Assembly (NCBI GenBank): GCA_023423935.1
Contig: JAFAEQ010000040.1
Span: 1 to 64,000 of the forward strand
Direction of reading: 5' to 3'
Length of the DNA: 64,000 nucleotides
From: Pseudomonadota bacterium
GTDB lineage: Bacteria > Pseudomonadota > Gammaproteobacteria > Steroidobacterales > Steroidobacteraceae
Every line of letters starts with the position of its first letter. Position 1 is the stretch's first letter. The position numbers were made by a program, and so were the translations under genes. The notes under the pieces were generated by a model. It was given only the letters and a program-made list of their open reading frames with translations, made no database searches and had not been told where the DNA came from. Shown here one piece after another: positions 17,036 to 25,380 of the stretch.

Positions 17036-18871
17036 TCAGTGCTTCGCATGCGGCTTCGAGGCCGTCATCGAGGTGAGATTGTCGGTCCGCGCATTCTGCG
17101 CGAGCTGCAGATCGTTCATCACCGGCAGCGACAGCCTGGAGTCGAACTTCCCGCCGCTGAAGATCGAGACTGTCGGCGGCGGATCGAACTGGACCGTGCG
17201 TGAGCGTTGACGCGGATCGGCGCCGGCGATCGTGAGCTGCAGTCGATGACCGCTCTTCACGATCGTGGAGGTGGGCAGCAGATCGATGCGCACCTTCGTG
17301 CGTTCACCCGGCGTGAGTGGCCTCACGTCTTCGCGATTGCCGCGGTGATAGGGCAGTCCCATGAAGTTGCGGAAGGGCGGCGTTTGTTCGGATCGGAACG
17401 AGGCGCGCAGACGTCCGTGCGTCACGATCGCAATCTCGCCCGAGGGCGCGACGTCTTCCAGATACACGAACAGGTCCGCATCCGGTTGGGTGGATGCGAT
17501 CCACAGTTCGGCGAGCGGATGGCCGGCAATGTGCGTGTCCTTCGACAATGGCGCCGTCGCAAAGCTTGCGCCGGGTTTCTCCATCACGCACGGCCACATC
17601 ATGAAGCCAGGGTTCACGGCTTCCTTGCACTTCGGCTGATAGTTCACATCGAAGCGAACCTCGCCGTCCTTCGAAGGGGCAGCAGCCGTGAGCTGCGTGC
17701 TGCTCAGATGCAGATCGCGAGCGCGCGATTCGGGCACGGGCCATTGCTTCGCAGAGCTCCACTCCTGGCCGGGTTGCGCATTCACGGTTCGATAGTAGAC
17801 GGGGGGTTCGCGATCCCAGCCGTTGTCCACGTTCTTGAGATAGCGATCGAAGAAGCGCAGCAGCTCCGTCGACATCGGGAAGTCGCCGACCTGGCAATGC
17901 TGCCAGGTGCCCATCCAGAGCTTGCGCGGATTGTTCAGATTGTTGAACGCGAGCACGGCTTCGAAGCTGCCTTCGTCGAGCCAGTTGCCCCAGATGAACA
18001 ACGCGACCTTCGAGCGCTCGATCTGCTCGATGTAGGTGGCCACACTGGCCTCACGCCAGAACGGCACGCCCAGCAATGGCGAGACGTCGTCGCGATAAGG
18101 CATGCCGCGCCACAGCTCTGCCATCGGAGTGCCGGCGGCGTGAGCCGCGATGGCCTGTGCTGCCAGTGCGCCGTCGCGATCCTCATCGACGGGCAACACG
18201 CCCTGACCGAAATCCTGCGCAGGATCTTCGGGACGGGTATTGAACTGTGCGGTGATTCCGCCGCGGCTGACGAAGCCGTACTTGTCGAAATCGGTACAGC
18301 CGGGAGCGATCGCGCGCAAGTGAGGCGAGAGCGTACTCGCGCTGTGCCAGGTGGTGCCGCCGAGATACGAGCACCCGGCGACACCGATGGCGCCGGTGCT
18401 GAAAGGTTGCTTCGCAAACCACTCGGTCATGTCGTAGGCATCGTTCGCTTCCGTGCGATCCTGAAATCCGCGCCGCGCGCCGAACGAGGCGCCACGGCCG
18501 CGAGTGTCCACGGCCGCGACGACATAGCCGTGCTTGACCAGTTCGCCGAGCTGATTGCCTTCGACGGCGTTGACGACTTTTCCCGACGCATCGCGAAACG
18601 CGCGCCGATAAGGCGTGTGTACCCACACGACGGGAAATTTTTCCTCGACAGCGCGTCCGGCAATGGCAGGCCGATAGATGTCGACGGCGAGACGGGTTCC
18701 GTCTCGCACGGCGACGTATTGCGATGTCTTGACCGACTCGGCGAAACGAGCCTGCGAATATCCCCGATACACGCCGGGACGTGATTCCTTCTGCGCATCC
18801 GCGGACGAGATTCCCGATGCGAAAAGACACCACAGCCCCAGCGTGAGGCTCGCGCGCCAACGTGCATGCAT
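17036..18871 (-). CDS. CocE/NonD family secreted serine hydrolase (peptidase S15-like)
   Basis: A signal peptide (MHARWRASLTLGLWCLFASGISSADA) is followed by an alpha/beta-hydrolase domain. VAVRDGTRLAVDIYRP, a VVAAVDTRGRGAS motif and the nucleophile elbow GCSYLGG are the family hallmarks. The C-terminal jelly-roll region (from about residue 400, including DADLFVYLEDV and FRNFMGLPYHRGN) matches the X-Pro dipeptidyl-peptidase C domain. The 611-residue length is typical. Family members hydrolyse esters (cocaine esterase), acyl-amides or peptides. A periplasmic location between the TonB receptor and TRAP transporter suggests it cleaves the imported conjugate and frees an acid. Confidence 0.88.
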   Translation of the reverse strand: MHARWRASLTLGLWCLFASGISSADAQKESRPGVYRGYSQARFAESVKTSQYVAVRDGTRLAVDIYRPAIAGRAVEEKFPVVWVHTPYRRAFRDASGKVVNAVEGNQLGELVKHGYVVAAVDTRGRGASFGARRGFQDRTEANDAYDMTEWFAKQPFSTGAIGVAGCSYLGGTTWHSASTLSPHLRAIAPGCTDFDKYGFVSRGGITAQFNTRPEDPAQDFGQGVLPVDEDRDGALAAQAIAAHAAGTPMAELWRGMPYRDDVSPLLGVPFWREASVATYIEQIERSKVALFIWGNWLDEGSFEAVLAFNNLNNPRKLWMGTWQHCQVGDFPMSTELLRFFDRYLKNVDNGWDREPPVYYRTVNAQPGQEWSSAKQWPVPESRARDLHLSSTQLTAAAPSKDGEVRFDVNYQPKCKEAVNPGFMMWPCVMEKPGASFATAPLSKDTHIAGHPLAELWIASTQPDADLFVYLEDVAPSGEIAIVTHGRLRASFRSEQTPPFRNFMGLPYHRGNREDVRPLTPGERTKVRIDLLPTSTIVKSGHRLQLTIAGADPRQRSRTVQFDPPPTVSIFSGGKFDSRLSLPVMNDLQLAQNARTDNLTSMTASKPHAKH

Positions 18872-18884
18872 TCGACTTCGACTC

Positions 18885-21560
18885 CTACCAGCGTTTGGTC
18901 ACGGACAAGGAAATGAACCGACCAAGCGGGGAGACGACCTGGTTATCCCACGACACCACGCCGTTCAGCACCACTGGGGGTTCTTCATCCGTGATGTCCT
19001 GGCCACTCAATGCCACGGTGAAACCATCCCACACGCCGGGACCATCGCCAAAGTCGTAAACGAGCGAGAGATCGATCGTGCGATAGCTGTCCACATCCAC
19101 ATTCGGAGTAATCGCCGTGTTCCGGTAGCCATCCGTATAGTTGTAGTAGAGATTCGCAGACAATCCGCCGAGACGCCAGTTGAGTGCTCCACGTGCACGC
19201 AGATCGATCGGATTGCTGAAGGTATCGAGCACATCGACGAAGGGCTTGCCCGGAGCGGTCGAGCGCGTCAGGTCGAGAATCTTCGCGACATCCACGCCGG
19301 CGCGCCACGAGCCGAACGACGTATCGAAGGCATAGGCCAGGTTCACGTCGAGACCGGTCTGTTTCATGCTGCCGAGATTCGCGCGACGACCGTCGACGAT
19401 CGCATTGATGTTCGTGACCGGCTCGACGGGGTTTTGCAGATCGGGATTCCCCATGAACTCCGCGACCAGAGCATTGAAGGCCGCCGTACCTGCGGCATCG
19501 CTCGCTGCCGGCCGACGTACGATGTACGGCGAATACACCGTGGGCTCAGTCAGCGCCGTGTTCGGCACGACATCGATGCGGTCGGTGTAGTCGATGTCGT
19601 AGTAGGTCACGGACGTCGTGAGTCCAGAGAGCGCACCCTGCGGCACCCAGTCGATACCTGCCGACCAGGTGGTTGCTTCTTCGGCCTTCAGCGTCGAGCG
19701 TCCGCCGTTGTGGAAGATGCCGCGCGTCACGCCGCCCGCTGCGGTCGGGTCGGTCAGGTTCTGGATGAAAATGTTGTGGATCTGCTCACTGCTGTCGACC
19801 AGCGAGGGCGCACGGAACGAAGTGCCGTAGGTGCCGCGCAACGTGAGCGAATCGATCGGGTTCCAGGTCAGGCCTACTTTGGGATTCGTCGTTTCGCCGA
19901 AGTCCGAGTAATCCTCGTAGCGTCCGGCCAGCGACAGCACGAGCGAACGCACACCCGTGATCTCCTGAGCGCTGCCGATGATCGGGACATAGAGCTCAGC
20001 GAACACCGCCAGATTGTCGCGCTCGTTGCGGACGTCCTTCACGGTCTCCGCGCCGCTTGCGAGCACGTTGTTGGCGGTGAGGACCTGATGGAACTCGTTC
20101 TCGTGACGCTCGACACCCACCGCCAGTCGCACATCGCCCGCAGGCAACTCAAACGTCGGACCGTCGGCCTTCAGCGCATAGCTGCGCGCCTCGCTGGTGG
20201 CGTCGGTGTCGCGATTGGCGATGATCAGATCGACCAGGGCGGGATTGTTCGAGACGTTGAACGAGCCGTCGCCGAACGGATTGAAAGCCGTGGCGGGATT
20301 GCTGCTGGCGAGCGCGGCGGTGAGGGCCGCGCCGTTGGTGATCGCACCGCGACGCTGGAAGCCGTGATTGCGGCTGAAGTTCGCAAAGCCCTCGATGCGC
20401 CAATCGGCGCCGAGATCGACGCCTGCGCCGATGGCGTTCTGATAGGCCTTTTCCCAGCCGGTGAGCTTCGCGTCGGCATCTTCCTTGAGGAAGCGATACT
20501 CGACGTTGACGAATGCGGGCGAACCGAGCGCGGCGGGAGCCACGAACCACGGGTTCGTGTTCGGTACACGCAGCTGGCCGGATGCCGGCGCCACGTTCTC
20601 GTTGAAATCGCGATCGGAGAGCCAGCCCTGATACCAGACATCCCATTGGCCGAACTGCTGCCGGGCGTCGAGGAAGAACGTGTTGCGCTCCTGCTGAGGC
20701 AGCAGATCGGCTGCGGCAGGTTCGTCGAAGCGATTCGCGGTGCCCGCCGTGAGCTGGTCCGGTGTCAGGCCCACGCCGTTACCCGGGGGAAGCGGATAGC
20801 GCGTCGTACCGGAGATGATGTTGCCGGGCGATGCGAGCGTCGATCGTGCATCGGAGCCGCCGCGTGCGCGACGGTCGCTGCTGGCGAAGTCGCGATCCTT
20901 GCCTCTGAGGCGATCGCGCTCGTAGTGCTCGAATGCTCCGAATACGCTGCCGCCATCCCAGGTGAAACCGAAATTCTGGCTGGCCACGATCTGATCGGTG
21001 CCATCGGCACTGCCATAGCGAACCATGGTTTCGGCACCGCTGAAGTCTTTGCGCGTGATGAGGTTGACGACACCTGCGACCGCATCGGAGCCGTAGATCG
21101 CCGAGGCGCCGTCGACGACGACTTCCATGCGCTCGAGCGCGGCAGCCGGAATGACGTTCGGATCGTAGAGGCTCTTGATCACGCCCGCAGGTGCAAGGCG
21201 GCGACCGTTGATGAGCAGCAATGTGGCCTCGTTGCCGACGCCGCGCAGATTGATGCCCGAAATGCGTGTCGTGTTGGCGGCGCCGTCCTGCGCGCCGCCC
21301 AGACGGCTTTCATCCGCGCCGAGATTGAGCACCTGAGGGATCTGGCGAGCCAGATCGCTGCTCGTCGCAACGCCGGAGTTCACGAAAGCATCGCGGTCGA
21401 AACCGATGGAAGGCGAGCCGGCGCTGGCAACGCCACGGATGCTGCTGCCCGTGACTACGATTTCTTCCAATGCAGGTGTCGCCGCGGTGCGCTCCTGCGC
21501 GTGAGTCGCCATCGAAACAGTTGCCAGCGCACAGGCGCCGATCATGGCCGGACGTCGCAT
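18885..21560 (-). CDS. TonB-dependent outer-membrane receptor
   Basis: The 891-residue product has a signal peptide ending at about residue 22 (THA), a TonB-box-like LEEIVVTGSSIRG, and plug motifs GINLRGVGNEATLLLINGRRLAPAG, AALERMEVVVDGASAIYGSDAVAGVVNLITRKDF. The barrel ends in TKRW. It belongs to the VVTGSSIRG class common in Xanthomonadales and Caulobacterales, whose members take up plant or polymer-derived compounds. It lies 13 bases upstream of the CocE hydrolase and is the first gene of the ten-gene catabolic operon, so it is the likely outer-membrane entry point for that pathway's substrate. Confidence 0.93.
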   Translation of the reverse strand: MRRPAMIGACALATVSMATHAQERTAATPALEEIVVTGSSIRGVASAGSPSIGFDRDAFVNSGVATSSDLARQIPQVLNLGADESRLGGAQDGAANTTRISGINLRGVGNEATLLLINGRRLAPAGVIKSLYDPNVIPAAALERMEVVVDGASAIYGSDAVAGVVNLITRKDFSGAETMVRYGSADGTDQIVASQNFGFTWDGGSVFGAFEHYERDRLRGKDRDFASSDRRARGGSDARSTLASPGNIISGTTRYPLPPGNGVGLTPDQLTAGTANRFDEPAAADLLPQQERNTFFLDARQQFGQWDVWYQGWLSDRDFNENVAPASGQLRVPNTNPWFVAPAALGSPAFVNVEYRFLKEDADAKLTGWEKAYQNAIGAGVDLGADWRIEGFANFSRNHGFQRRGAITNGAALTAALASSNPATAFNPFGDGSFNVSNNPALVDLIIANRDTDATSEARSYALKADGPTFELPAGDVRLAVGVERHENEFHQVLTANNVLASGAETVKDVRNERDNLAVFAELYVPIIGSAQEITGVRSLVLSLAGRYEDYSDFGETTNPKVGLTWNPIDSLTLRGTYGTSFRAPSLVDSSEQIHNIFIQNLTDPTAAGGVTRGIFHNGGRSTLKAEEATTWSAGIDWVPQGALSGLTTSVTYYDIDYTDRIDVVPNTALTEPTVYSPYIVRRPAASDAAGTAAFNALVAEFMGNPDLQNPVEPVTNINAIVDGRRANLGSMKQTGLDVNLAYAFDTSFGSWRAGVDVAKILDLTRSTAPGKPFVDVLDTFSNPIDLRARGALNWRLGGLSANLYYNYTDGYRNTAITPNVDVDSYRTIDLSLVYDFGDGPGVWDGFTVALSGQDITDEEPPVVLNGVVSWDNQVVSPLGRFISLSVTKRW

Positions 21561-22042
21561 GTTCTCCCCCTTGTTATAGCGCCGCGCGCGGCGCTGGATG
21601 TAGTAACGAGATCACCAATCTTTCGTCAGTGTCCGCAACGCCGCTGGAGTCTCCGCTCCGCTTCAGCGTCCGGTGCCGTTCATCCCGAGAGCCGGGGTAA
21701 TCGCGACGCACGCGATCACCCTGGGTCAATTAGTTCGTAAAACGAACCATACGCCAGTCGAACCATAGACGGAAGGGGGAGATGACAATTTGACTTGTCA
21801 TCGGCGGGAGGGCGGCAAATTCAGCAACTTCTGCGCCGCCAGGGCATCATTTTTCCTTATGCCGATAACCCGTTTCGGCTATGCGTGCTGGCGCGTGCGC
21901 GCGGAACGCTCGATCGCCAGGCTTTCGCGAAAAAGGGCGGCGCGCTTTGGAAGAGGGGGCTTGCGTCGGGGATGCGACGCAATGAGTGACTGAAATCGAC
22001 GGGCGCAGAGCGTGGCTGCGCCGGTCGAGTGCGGGTTGGGGT
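21561..22042. promoter_or_regulatory. Control region upstream of the catabolic operon
   Basis: No convincing gene. Reading toward the TonB receptor, the region holds an exact 8-bp inverted repeat GATGACAA-N6-TTGTCATC at 21781-21802. It also holds GTTCG-N5-CGAAC at 21733-21747 and two direct copies of CGAACCATA at 21743-21751 and 21759-21767. Such dyads are typical of MarR-type or similar regulator sites, and a marR gene ends at 22043. Which regulator binds is not shown by the sequence. Confidence 0.5.
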
Positions 22043-22573
22043 TTACACCGATACTTTCTGAAAGCGCTGCAACAGGCGAACCAGCTGCTCGCGTTCGCGA
22101 TCGCTGAAGAGCTCTGCGAATTTCTGCTCGTGATCGAGCATCTCCCGCTTGAGTGATTTGTAAGTGCGTTCTCCTTCGGCCGTCAGCGTGATGCTCTGAC
22201 GTCTTCGGTCTTCGCTCGATCGCGTTCGCAGGATCCAGCCTGCCTCTTCGAGGCGGTCCATCAGTGCGACCATGCTCGCCTTGTCGATGCCGAGCTCGCT
22301 GGCAAGTTCGACCTGGGCGATGCCCGGATTGGCGCGTGTCAGCGCGAGCGCGCTGAACATGCCGGGGCGGATCTCGCCTTCAGCCACGGTACGTGCGAAG
22401 TCACGCCACAGAAGGATCTGAGCGCGACGAATGTTGTAGCCCAGGAGCGTAGGCAGGATGTCCCTGTCGATCGTGCGTAATGCCGATCGCGATTTGCGTG
22501 TGGTGGTTGGGTTCTTGCCAGCGAGTTTGCGTTTCATGCGCGCAATTTGTCGCTTTAGAGGGCTGCGAGTCAA
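22043..22573 (-). CDS. MarR-family transcriptional regulator
   Basis: The 176-residue protein has a winged-helix core: FSALALTRANPGIAQVELASELGIDKASMVALMDRLEEAGWILRTRSSEDRRRQSITLTAEG, with the recognition helix and the Asp-Arg wing of MarR proteins. A basic N-terminal tail of about 40 residues precedes it; an internal Met at 22537 could be the true start. MarR proteins dimerise on palindromes and release DNA when they bind small, often aromatic, ligands. It lies 27 bases downstream of an MFS gene on the same strand and directly upstream of the TonB receptor operon, so it may control either. Confidence 0.9.
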   Translation of the reverse strand: MTRSPLKRQIARMKRKLAGKNPTTTRKSRSALRTIDRDILPTLLGYNIRRAQILLWRDFARTVAEGEIRPGMFSALALTRANPGIAQVELASELGIDKASMVALMDRLEEAGWILRTRSSEDRRRQSITLTAEGERTYKSLKREMLDHEQKFAELFSDREREQLVRLLQRFQKVSV

Positions 22574-22600
22574 CTTCGATCCCGAAGCTCGAGCACGGGC

Positions 22601-23815
22601 TCACGCCGCACGTGCGCGAGTCCCGTGTACCGCGATGGCTGCGAGGATCAGGGCCACGGCGGCACCTTCGAACACGAACGCCACGCCCGCATAGGCGCTC
22701 GCCACTCCACCGCTCAACGGGCCCGCGAAGCCGCCGAGAAAGGTGGCGCTGCCGGTCATGCCGAATGCGCGGCCCCGATGTTCTTCGGGGACACCTTGGG
22801 CCACGAGTGAATTCGCGAGCGGCATGACACCGGCGAGGAACAGACCCGCCGCAAAGCGCTCGGCGACGAAGGCCGGGTAGGTCGTCGCGAAACTCTGCGC
22901 AAGTGTGAACACGGCGGCGCCGCACAGCACGCCGGTCAGCAGGCGACGGCGACCGATGCGATCGCCGATGCGACCGACGAGCGGTGCGGCGATGAGGCCG
23001 CTGATACCAATCACGGAGAACGCGACACCGGCGAGCGTGGCCAGGTTATCGACGGGGCCGACGAGCTCGCTCACATGCAACGAGACGATGGGCTGGACGC
23101 TGGTGATGGCAATTTGCACCAGCAGCAGCACGGCGATCAGCTTGAGCAGCTCCGGGTACTGCGACACCACGGCGAAGATGCCCGATGGGTCCGTACGCTT
23201 TGCGGGTCGCGTCGCGACTTGCGGCGGCAGGCGCAGCACCGCAAGCGCAACGAACAACGATGCGCACCCGCCGGCAACGAAGGGTGCGCGATAGCTCTGG
23301 AAGGCATCTGCGATGAAGCCGCCGATGAGCGGGCCGAGCAGCATGCCGGAGAGCTGTGCGGTCGACAGCCATCCCAAAGCGGCGCCGAGGCGGGACGGGG
23401 AGGAGATGCTGCTCGTCAACGCCATGACGGCGACGATGTGTCCTCCGAATAAGCCCATCAGGAATCGCAATGTGAGCAGCTGCCATGCACTCGTCGACAG
23501 GCTCATGAGCAGCGTGCACACGGCGGATGCAGCGCACGCGCCAAGAATGATGTTGCGGCGATCGAGCGTATCGACCAGTCGACCCCAGACCGGTGACATC
23601 AGCCCAGCGGCGAGCGGCGTCACGCCGAGCACGAGTCCGGCCCACAGTCCCACTTCGTGCGCCTCGGTGACGCCGATCTGCGGCAACAGCAAGGGAATGA
23701 CCGGAGGCACGATGGAGAATGCGGCGGCGATGATGAACTGCACGCTCAACATGGCCGCAAACGTGCGACGCCACGAGCTGTCGGACGCTGCATTCATACG
23801 ATCGACGAACGCCAT
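22601..23815 (-). CDS. MFS drug/metabolite efflux transporter
   Basis: The 404-residue product has about twelve hydrophobic segments. MFS signatures are LMSPVWGRLVDTLDRRNIIL (motif A) near residue 75 and RFLMGLFGGHIVAVMAL in helix 4, with a related AAPLVGRIGDRIGRRRLL loop in the second half. The 4+ and proline pattern resembles the DHA1 multidrug family (for example Bcr/MdtG), so it is called an exporter. It is followed by marR, a common autoregulated pump arrangement. The substrate is unknown; it may export a toxic intermediate or inducer of the neighbouring pathway. Confidence 0.85.
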   Translation of the reverse strand: MAFVDRMNAASDSSWRRTFAAMLSVQFIIAAAFSIVPPVIPLLLPQIGVTEAHEVGLWAGLVLGVTPLAAGLMSPVWGRLVDTLDRRNIILGACAASAVCTLLMSLSTSAWQLLTLRFLMGLFGGHIVAVMALTSSISSPSRLGAALGWLSTAQLSGMLLGPLIGGFIADAFQSYRAPFVAGGCASLFVALAVLRLPPQVATRPAKRTDPSGIFAVVSQYPELLKLIAVLLLVQIAITSVQPIVSLHVSELVGPVDNLATLAGVAFSVIGISGLIAAPLVGRIGDRIGRRRLLTGVLCGAAVFTLAQSFATTYPAFVAERFAAGLFLAGVMPLANSLVAQGVPEEHRGRAFGMTGSATFLGGFAGPLSGGVASAYAGVAFVFEGAAVALILAAIAVHGTRARAA

Positions 23816-23993
23816 TCGATGAACGATGCGTAGCCAGGGATACGAACGGCGCGAGTCTTGAAAGAGTCAACGGTCATGTTCCGGACTATTCAGTCAGTAA
23901 TGTAGTATCCCGTCAATCCTGCATGGTCTGCGCGTGATGCTCGCGAGCGACGACATCGCAGTTTTTTCTGACACGATTCATCGAGAGGAAGTC

Positions 23994-25100
23994 ATGAGTT
24001 CAGCTTCGCATTTGCCGTATCGCGCCGATCATGTCGGCAGCCTCCTGCGGCCGGGTTATCTGCTCGAGGCTCGCGCCGCCGCTGCGAAAGGGCAGCTCTC
24101 GGCCGCGCAGTTGCGCGAGGTGGAAGATCGCGCGATCAAGGACGCCATCCGGCTTCAGGAAGATGTCGGTCTGCAGAGCGTGACCGACGGTGAATTCCGT
24201 CGCACGTACTTTCACATCGACTTTCTCGAGCAGCTCGGCGGCGTGAAGACCGATATTCCCGTCACGATCAAGAAACCGGACGGCACCGAAGAGCTTGCGC
24301 CACCGGTTATGCGCGTCGTGGACAAGGTCCGACACGTAAAGGACATTCAGCTCGCCGATTTCCAGTTCCTGGCCGCTAACACGCGTCAAACGCCCAAGGT
24401 CACGATTCCATCGCCGACCATGCTGCATTTTCGTGGCGGTCGCGCTGGCATCAGCAAGGAGCATTATCCGGATCTCGAACAGTTCTATGACGATGTCGCA
24501 CGCGCGTATGCGGCGGAGCTGCATTCGCTGGCGCAGGCGGGATGCCGCTACGTGCAGATGGACGACACGAATCTCGCCTATCTGTGCGATGAAAAGATGC
24601 GCGAGGCCGCGCGGCAACGTGGCGACGATCCGAACGAGCTGCCGCATCGCTACGCCGCATTCATCAATCGCGTAGTGGCGCTGAAGCCGGCTGGCATGAC
24701 GCTCGCCGTGCATCTGTGCCGCGGTAACTTCAAGAGCACCTGGGCTGCGGAGGGCGGCTATGAGCCCGTCGCAGAGGCACTGCTGTCCAGCATGAATGTG
24801 GATGCGTACTTCCTCGAGTACGACGACAAGCGCAGCGGCGATTTCCGTCCGTTGCGCTTCCTGCCCAAAGGCAAGACGGTCGTGCTGGGTCTGGTGACGA
24901 CCAAGCTCGGCGAGCTCGAGCACAAGGACGATCTGAAGCGCCGTATCGACGAGGCTGCACGCTATGCGCCGCTCGATCAGCTTGCCTTGTCACCTCAGTG
25001 CGGTTTCTCGAGCACCGTGCACGGCAATGACATCGCGTTCGAACAGCAGATCGCGAAGCTGCGGCTCGTCGTGGAGACGGCGCGCGAAGTGTGGGGCTGA
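23994..25100 (+). CDS. Cobalamin-independent methionine synthase (MetE C-terminal)-like protein
   Basis: The ATG at 23994 is used because a GAGAGGAAG ribosome-binding site precedes it and it gives the standard opening LPYRADHVGSLLRP. The product of 368 residues matches the YxjG/YxjH group, which has only the C-terminal MetE barrel. Motifs include SVTDGEFRRTYFHIDFLEQL, YVQMDDTNLAYLC, HLCRGNF (zinc ligand His and Cys), EYDD and LSPQCGFSS (zinc ligand Cys). The group lacks the N-terminal folate-binding half, so it may use small methyl donors or act in demethylation rather than make methionine. It is divergent from the MFS/marR pair. Confidence 0.85.
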   Translation: MSSASHLPYRADHVGSLLRPGYLLEARAAAAKGQLSAAQLREVEDRAIKDAIRLQEDVGLQSVTDGEFRRTYFHIDFLEQLGGVKTDIPVTIKKPDGTEELAPPVMRVVDKVRHVKDIQLADFQFLAANTRQTPKVTIPSPTMLHFRGGRAGISKEHYPDLEQFYDDVARAYAAELHSLAQAGCRYVQMDDTNLAYLCDEKMREAARQRGDDPNELPHRYAAFINRVVALKPAGMTLAVHLCRGNFKSTWAAEGGYEPVAEALLSSMNVDAYFLEYDDKRSGDFRPLRFLPKGKTVVLGLVTTKLGELEHKDDLKRRIDEAARYAPLDQLALSPQCGFSSTVHGNDIAFEQQIAKLRLVVETAREVWG

Positions 25101-25110
25101 CGCAGATCAT

Positions 25111-25141
25111 GCAGGTGTCAGGCTGTGCGCCTGACACCTGC
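25111..25141 (+). terminator. Strong hairpin after the MetE-like gene
   Basis: Exact 13-bp arms GCAGGTGTCAGGC and GCCTGACACCTGC enclose a 5-nt loop, starting 10 bases after the stop codon. No T-run follows, so it may be a Rho-assisted terminator or mRNA 3' protector. Confidence 0.55.
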
Positions 25142-25150
25142 AGTTTGGCC

Positions 25151-25350
25151 GTCATCCCGGGCCGGGATCCCCGCGCGGGATTTCCCGTCGGTCACAGGGC
25201 CTGGACCCCGGCCTTCGCCGGGGTGACCCCTAACGGCCTTCGCCGGGGTGACCCCTAAGGGCCTTCGCCGGGGTGACCCCTAACAGCCTTCGCCGGGGTG
25301 ACCCCTAGCGGCCTTCGCCGGGGCGACCCCTAAGGGCCTTCGCCGGGTGA
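25151..25350. repeat. REP-like sequence expanded into a 25-bp tandem array
   Basis: A REP-type sequence (GTCATCCCGGGCCGGGATCC, then GGACCCCGGCCTTCGCCGGGG) is followed by five near-identical 25-bp units starting at 25211, 25236, 25261, 25286 and 25311, and a partial sixth at 25336. Each unit starts GCCTTCGCCGGGG and ends CCCCTAANN or a one-base variant. Each can fold into a small CGGCGAAGGC-type hairpin. It lies between two convergent genes. Confidence 0.85.
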
Positions 25351-25380
25351 CATCACTACCGAAGCGGCTGTTACAAGTCG

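Noticed and set aside
21790..21993. Two overlapping small frames upstream of the TonB receptor
   Set aside because: Arginine-rich, overlapping and without a convincing start. The region is better explained as control DNA.
25151..25350. Possible CRISPR array
   Set aside because: The 25-bp units are directly adjacent with no unique spacers and no cas genes, so it is a simple tandem repeat.
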